Of a stretch of 8,503 nucleotides of DNA, positions 6,930-8,503 are shown piece by piece. Under the pieces are notes generated by a model. That model had not been told where the DNA came from, made no database searches, and was given only the letters and a program-made list of their open reading frames with translations. Source of the stretch: Deltaproteobacteria bacterium (GTDB lineage: Bacteria > Desulfobacterota > DSM-4660 > Desulfatiglandales > B25-G16). The translations under genes and the position numbers were made by a program. Location: contig CP070752.1 of the NCBI GenBank assembly GCA_020348625.1, positions 188,905-197,407 of the forward strand. Reading direction: 5' to 3'. Within the stretch, counting starts at the first letter, position 1; each line of letters opens with the position of its first letter.

Positions 6930-7112
6930 GACCTTTTCACCGCAATACTTGGCTTCTCCATTCCACTTTCCAATTCTGCCAAACCCTCCTCACACCTCAA
7001 ACGTCCTGACAAAGATCACCCTGCCTTGATCATCGCAAGCCACGATAGTAAGCGGTTCTCGTTTGGAGGTATGGCCTCTTAATTTCGGCTTGCCTGTGCT
7101 GCCTGGAGCCAC
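6926..7112 (-). other. Spacer between TPR gene and regulator, with two candidate small reading frames
   Basis: The 149-nt spacer has no clear promoter but two short minus-strand frames with start signals. The first (7112-6990) is 40 codons from a GTG, preceded by GAGGAG, and overlaps the end of the TPR gene. Its second half, EPLTIVACDDQGRVIFVRTF (residues 19-38), has a protein-like amphipathic strand pattern. The second (7012-6926) is 28 codons from a TTG with AGGGTGAT upstream. It includes EEGLAELESGMEKPSIAVKR and its stop overlaps the regulator start as ATGA. I recognise neither. They overlap one another in different frames, so at most one is likely to matter. The second could supply translational coupling to the regulator, whose own ribosome binding site is badly spaced. 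Chance occurrence is quite possible. Confidence 0.25.
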
Positions 7113-8503
7113 GTTTCTCCTCGGATCTTCCAGCTCTCCCCTTGCTTCACCAGGTGCATAGTCTTTCTACCCCAGTCGTGGTAGTTATCGGCACGATAGT
7201 CCTGATCAAAGCTCGCCAGTGCCTCACTAGGGGACAGGAGCTCAACGGTGAGGTTGGTAACCCCTACCGAGATGGATGTGTAGCGTTCATTGAGCCTTCT
7301 TTTGCGCTCCTGCCAGGCCTTCTTGGTAAGCCCGCCTACGGTGAAGTCATCCGTGTAGCAAGCCATGTATCGATCAAGGTCTTCCTGCTCCCAGGCCTGC
7401 CGCCAGGTTGCGATTACCTGTTTGATTACGGCCTGGTCTTGCTCTGTGGGCATTGGGGGAGCTGGGGGGGAAGGTGGAGGAGTCTCTTTTGTTGTTTTGA
7501 CTTCGCTCTTGAAATTCATCTCTTGTATGCACTCACGGGCAAGTGCGCTCCAGAACGGATCATTGAGGCTTATCACTTCAGCGTACAGGGAAAGGCAGCG
7601 CTCTTCTTGGTGCAAGAGTCGACAGCATTCAGCCACTCTTAGCTTGAGCATAATTCTGTTTTCATCCCTGCTCTCTACTTCAAGGGCATCTTCGAATGCC
7701 TTGAGGCCCTCTTTGACATATCCCAGATCGAGATAAAGATCTCCGATGTCTTTGTAAACAGGCAGGTAATCTATATAACAGCTCTTTTTTAAACCATCTG
7801 CCTGACGTGTGACCTTCAGCGCATCACTGTTCTTTTTGCATTCGATTAGTGCCCTTGCTTGTTCAGTAAGTATTCTTGCCCTCTCACAGTCTTTCAAATG
7901 ATATTTCAGGGCAGAGGAAAACATTTGAATCGCAGGCTCACATCTATTCTGCTGGAACAGAATGCTGCCTTTTGTGCGGTACGCATAAGGGGCGTTCTTA
8001 TCATCCGCAAAATTCTCAATAAAGCGATCCAACCTCGAGAGGCCCTCGTTGAGCTTACCTTTTTGCGCAAGATCGGCGCCTGTATAGAAAAGCAGATCGG
8101 ATGGCTTTTCATTAATAGGCAAGTACGGATCGGCCTTTGCAAACATCTCCGTGGCGAAATCCTTGAGATTGAGCCCCAAGAACGCCCTTGCAAGGTTCAA
8201 GAAGGGATCGGGTGAATCGATCAGCGTGAATAAGTCTTTTTCCCTTTGATAAATGTTGATTGCATTATTGTACCTGCCCCGCTTCACCTCTTTTTCGAGC
8301 ATATCTCCGAGGGTCTGCGTCAAGGCCCTTTTGCTTTGCTCTTGCAGTTTTGTGAACGGGTACTCTCTTAGCATCCTGTTCATGGTTTCTTGGCTCTTAG
8401 CATAGTCCCAATGCTTGTGGTACAGGATACCGAGCTTGAGAAGTGCGAGTTGTGCCAATGGACTCCGTTTATCTTTCGCCAGGGTAGTTTCTAGACCCGT
8501 TTC
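7079..8503 (-). CDS. TPR-repeat protein with C-terminal NTF2/SnoaL-like (Cds6-type) domain, N-terminus missing
   Basis: The frame stays open to the right edge (474 residues visible), so the gene begins outside the window; the TTG at 8458 is not needed as a start. Most of it is tetratricopeptide-like helical hairpins, for example LALLKLGILYHKHWDYAKSQ near the N-terminal end and IGDLYLDLGYVKEGLKAFEDAL further on. A proline-rich linker (PPPSPPAPPMP, about 342-352) leads to a 120-residue C-terminal domain starting EQDQAVIKQVIATWRQAWEQ. That domain has the W-x3-W, Asp-Tyr-Tyr and GESWKI pattern of Cds6/SnoaL-like NTF2 folds, which form small cone-shaped binding or dimer modules. TPRs usually mediate protein contacts. 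No signal peptide or catalytic motif is visible. Its position upstream of the flagellar regulator suggests a link to flagellar assembly or control, but the function is unknown. Confidence 0.8.
   Translation of the reverse strand, partial: ETGLETTLAKDKRSPLAQLALLKLGILYHKHWDYAKSQETMNRMLREYPFTKLQEQSKRALTQTLGDMLEKEVKRGRYNNAINIYQREKDLFTLIDSPDPFLNLARAFLGLNLKDFATEMFAKADPYLPINEKPSDLLFYTGADLAQKGKLNEGLSRLDRFIENFADDKNAPYAYRTKGSILFQQNRCEPAIQMFSSALKYHLKDCERARILTEQARALIECKKNSDALKVTRQADGLKKSCYIDYLPVYKDIGDLYLDLGYVKEGLKAFEDALEVESRDENRIMLKLRVAECCRLLHQEERCLSLYAEVISLNDPFWSALARECIQEMNFKSEVKTTKETPPPSPPAPPMPTEQDQAVIKQVIATWRQAWEQEDLDRYMACYTDDFTVGGLTKKAWQERKRRLNERYTSISVGVTNLTVELLSPSEALASFDQDYRADNYHDWGRKTMHLVKQGESWKIRGETWLQAAQASRN

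Noticed and set aside
7454..7478. G-rich run on the plus strand, considered as a quadruplex or slippage site
   Set aside because: It is the complement of the CCN codons of the proline-rich linker in the TPR protein and the reading frame is intact across it.
8456..8458. TTG as the start of the TPR protein
   Set aside because: The frame is open for 15 more codons to the window edge and the sequence already lies inside a helical repeat, so the gene is truncated by the window rather than starting here.

Overview
This window is a stretch of a flagellar basal-body gene cluster. Every gene I can support reads on the minus strand, right to left. Transcription order is: a TPR-repeat protein (N-terminus outside the window), a sigma-54-dependent response regulator, flgB, flgC, fliE, a 281-nt non-coding gap, then fliF, fliG, fliH and the first two thirds of fliI, which runs off the left edge. 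I see no rRNA, tRNA, CRISPR array, insertion sequence or phage gene, and plus-strand open frames look like shadows of the minus-strand genes.

The right part (7079-8503) encodes a TPR protein ending in a proline-rich linker and an NTF2/SnoaL-like (Cds6-type) C-terminal domain. A 149-nt spacer holding possible tiny reading frames separates it from an NtrC-family regulator (5589-6929). That regulator has intact AAA+ and Fis-type DNA-binding domains but an abnormal receiver: the phospho-acceptor Asp is Glu54, and one acidic-pocket Asp is Lys11. Immediately after its stop codon lies a near-consensus sigma-54 promoter (5570-5585) pointing at flgB. The local logic is therefore that the regulator plus RpoN-polymerase drive rod and MS-ring genes encoded directly downstream.

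The left part builds the inner flagellum. FlgB and FlgC are proximal rod proteins, FliE joins the rod to the MS ring, FliF is the MS ring, FliG is the rotor switch subunit, and FliH and FliI are the export ATPase regulator and ATPase. Junctions are tight: flgB/flgC 1 nt apart, flgC/fliE 3 nt apart, fliF/fliG overlapping by 1 nt, and fliG/fliH and fliH/fliI each overlapping by 8 nt. This implies translational coupling. The fliE-fliF gap is the only large break.

The gene order, a sigma-54 activator beside flgB, and medium GC content suggest a Gram-negative motile bacterium, most likely a deltaproteobacterium (Desulfobacterota-like). This is an inference from layout, not from a species match. 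Most of the window is ordinary flagellar biology. The points worth a second look are the receiver substitutions, the flgB promoter region, the fliE-fliF gap and the TPR/Cds6-like protein.
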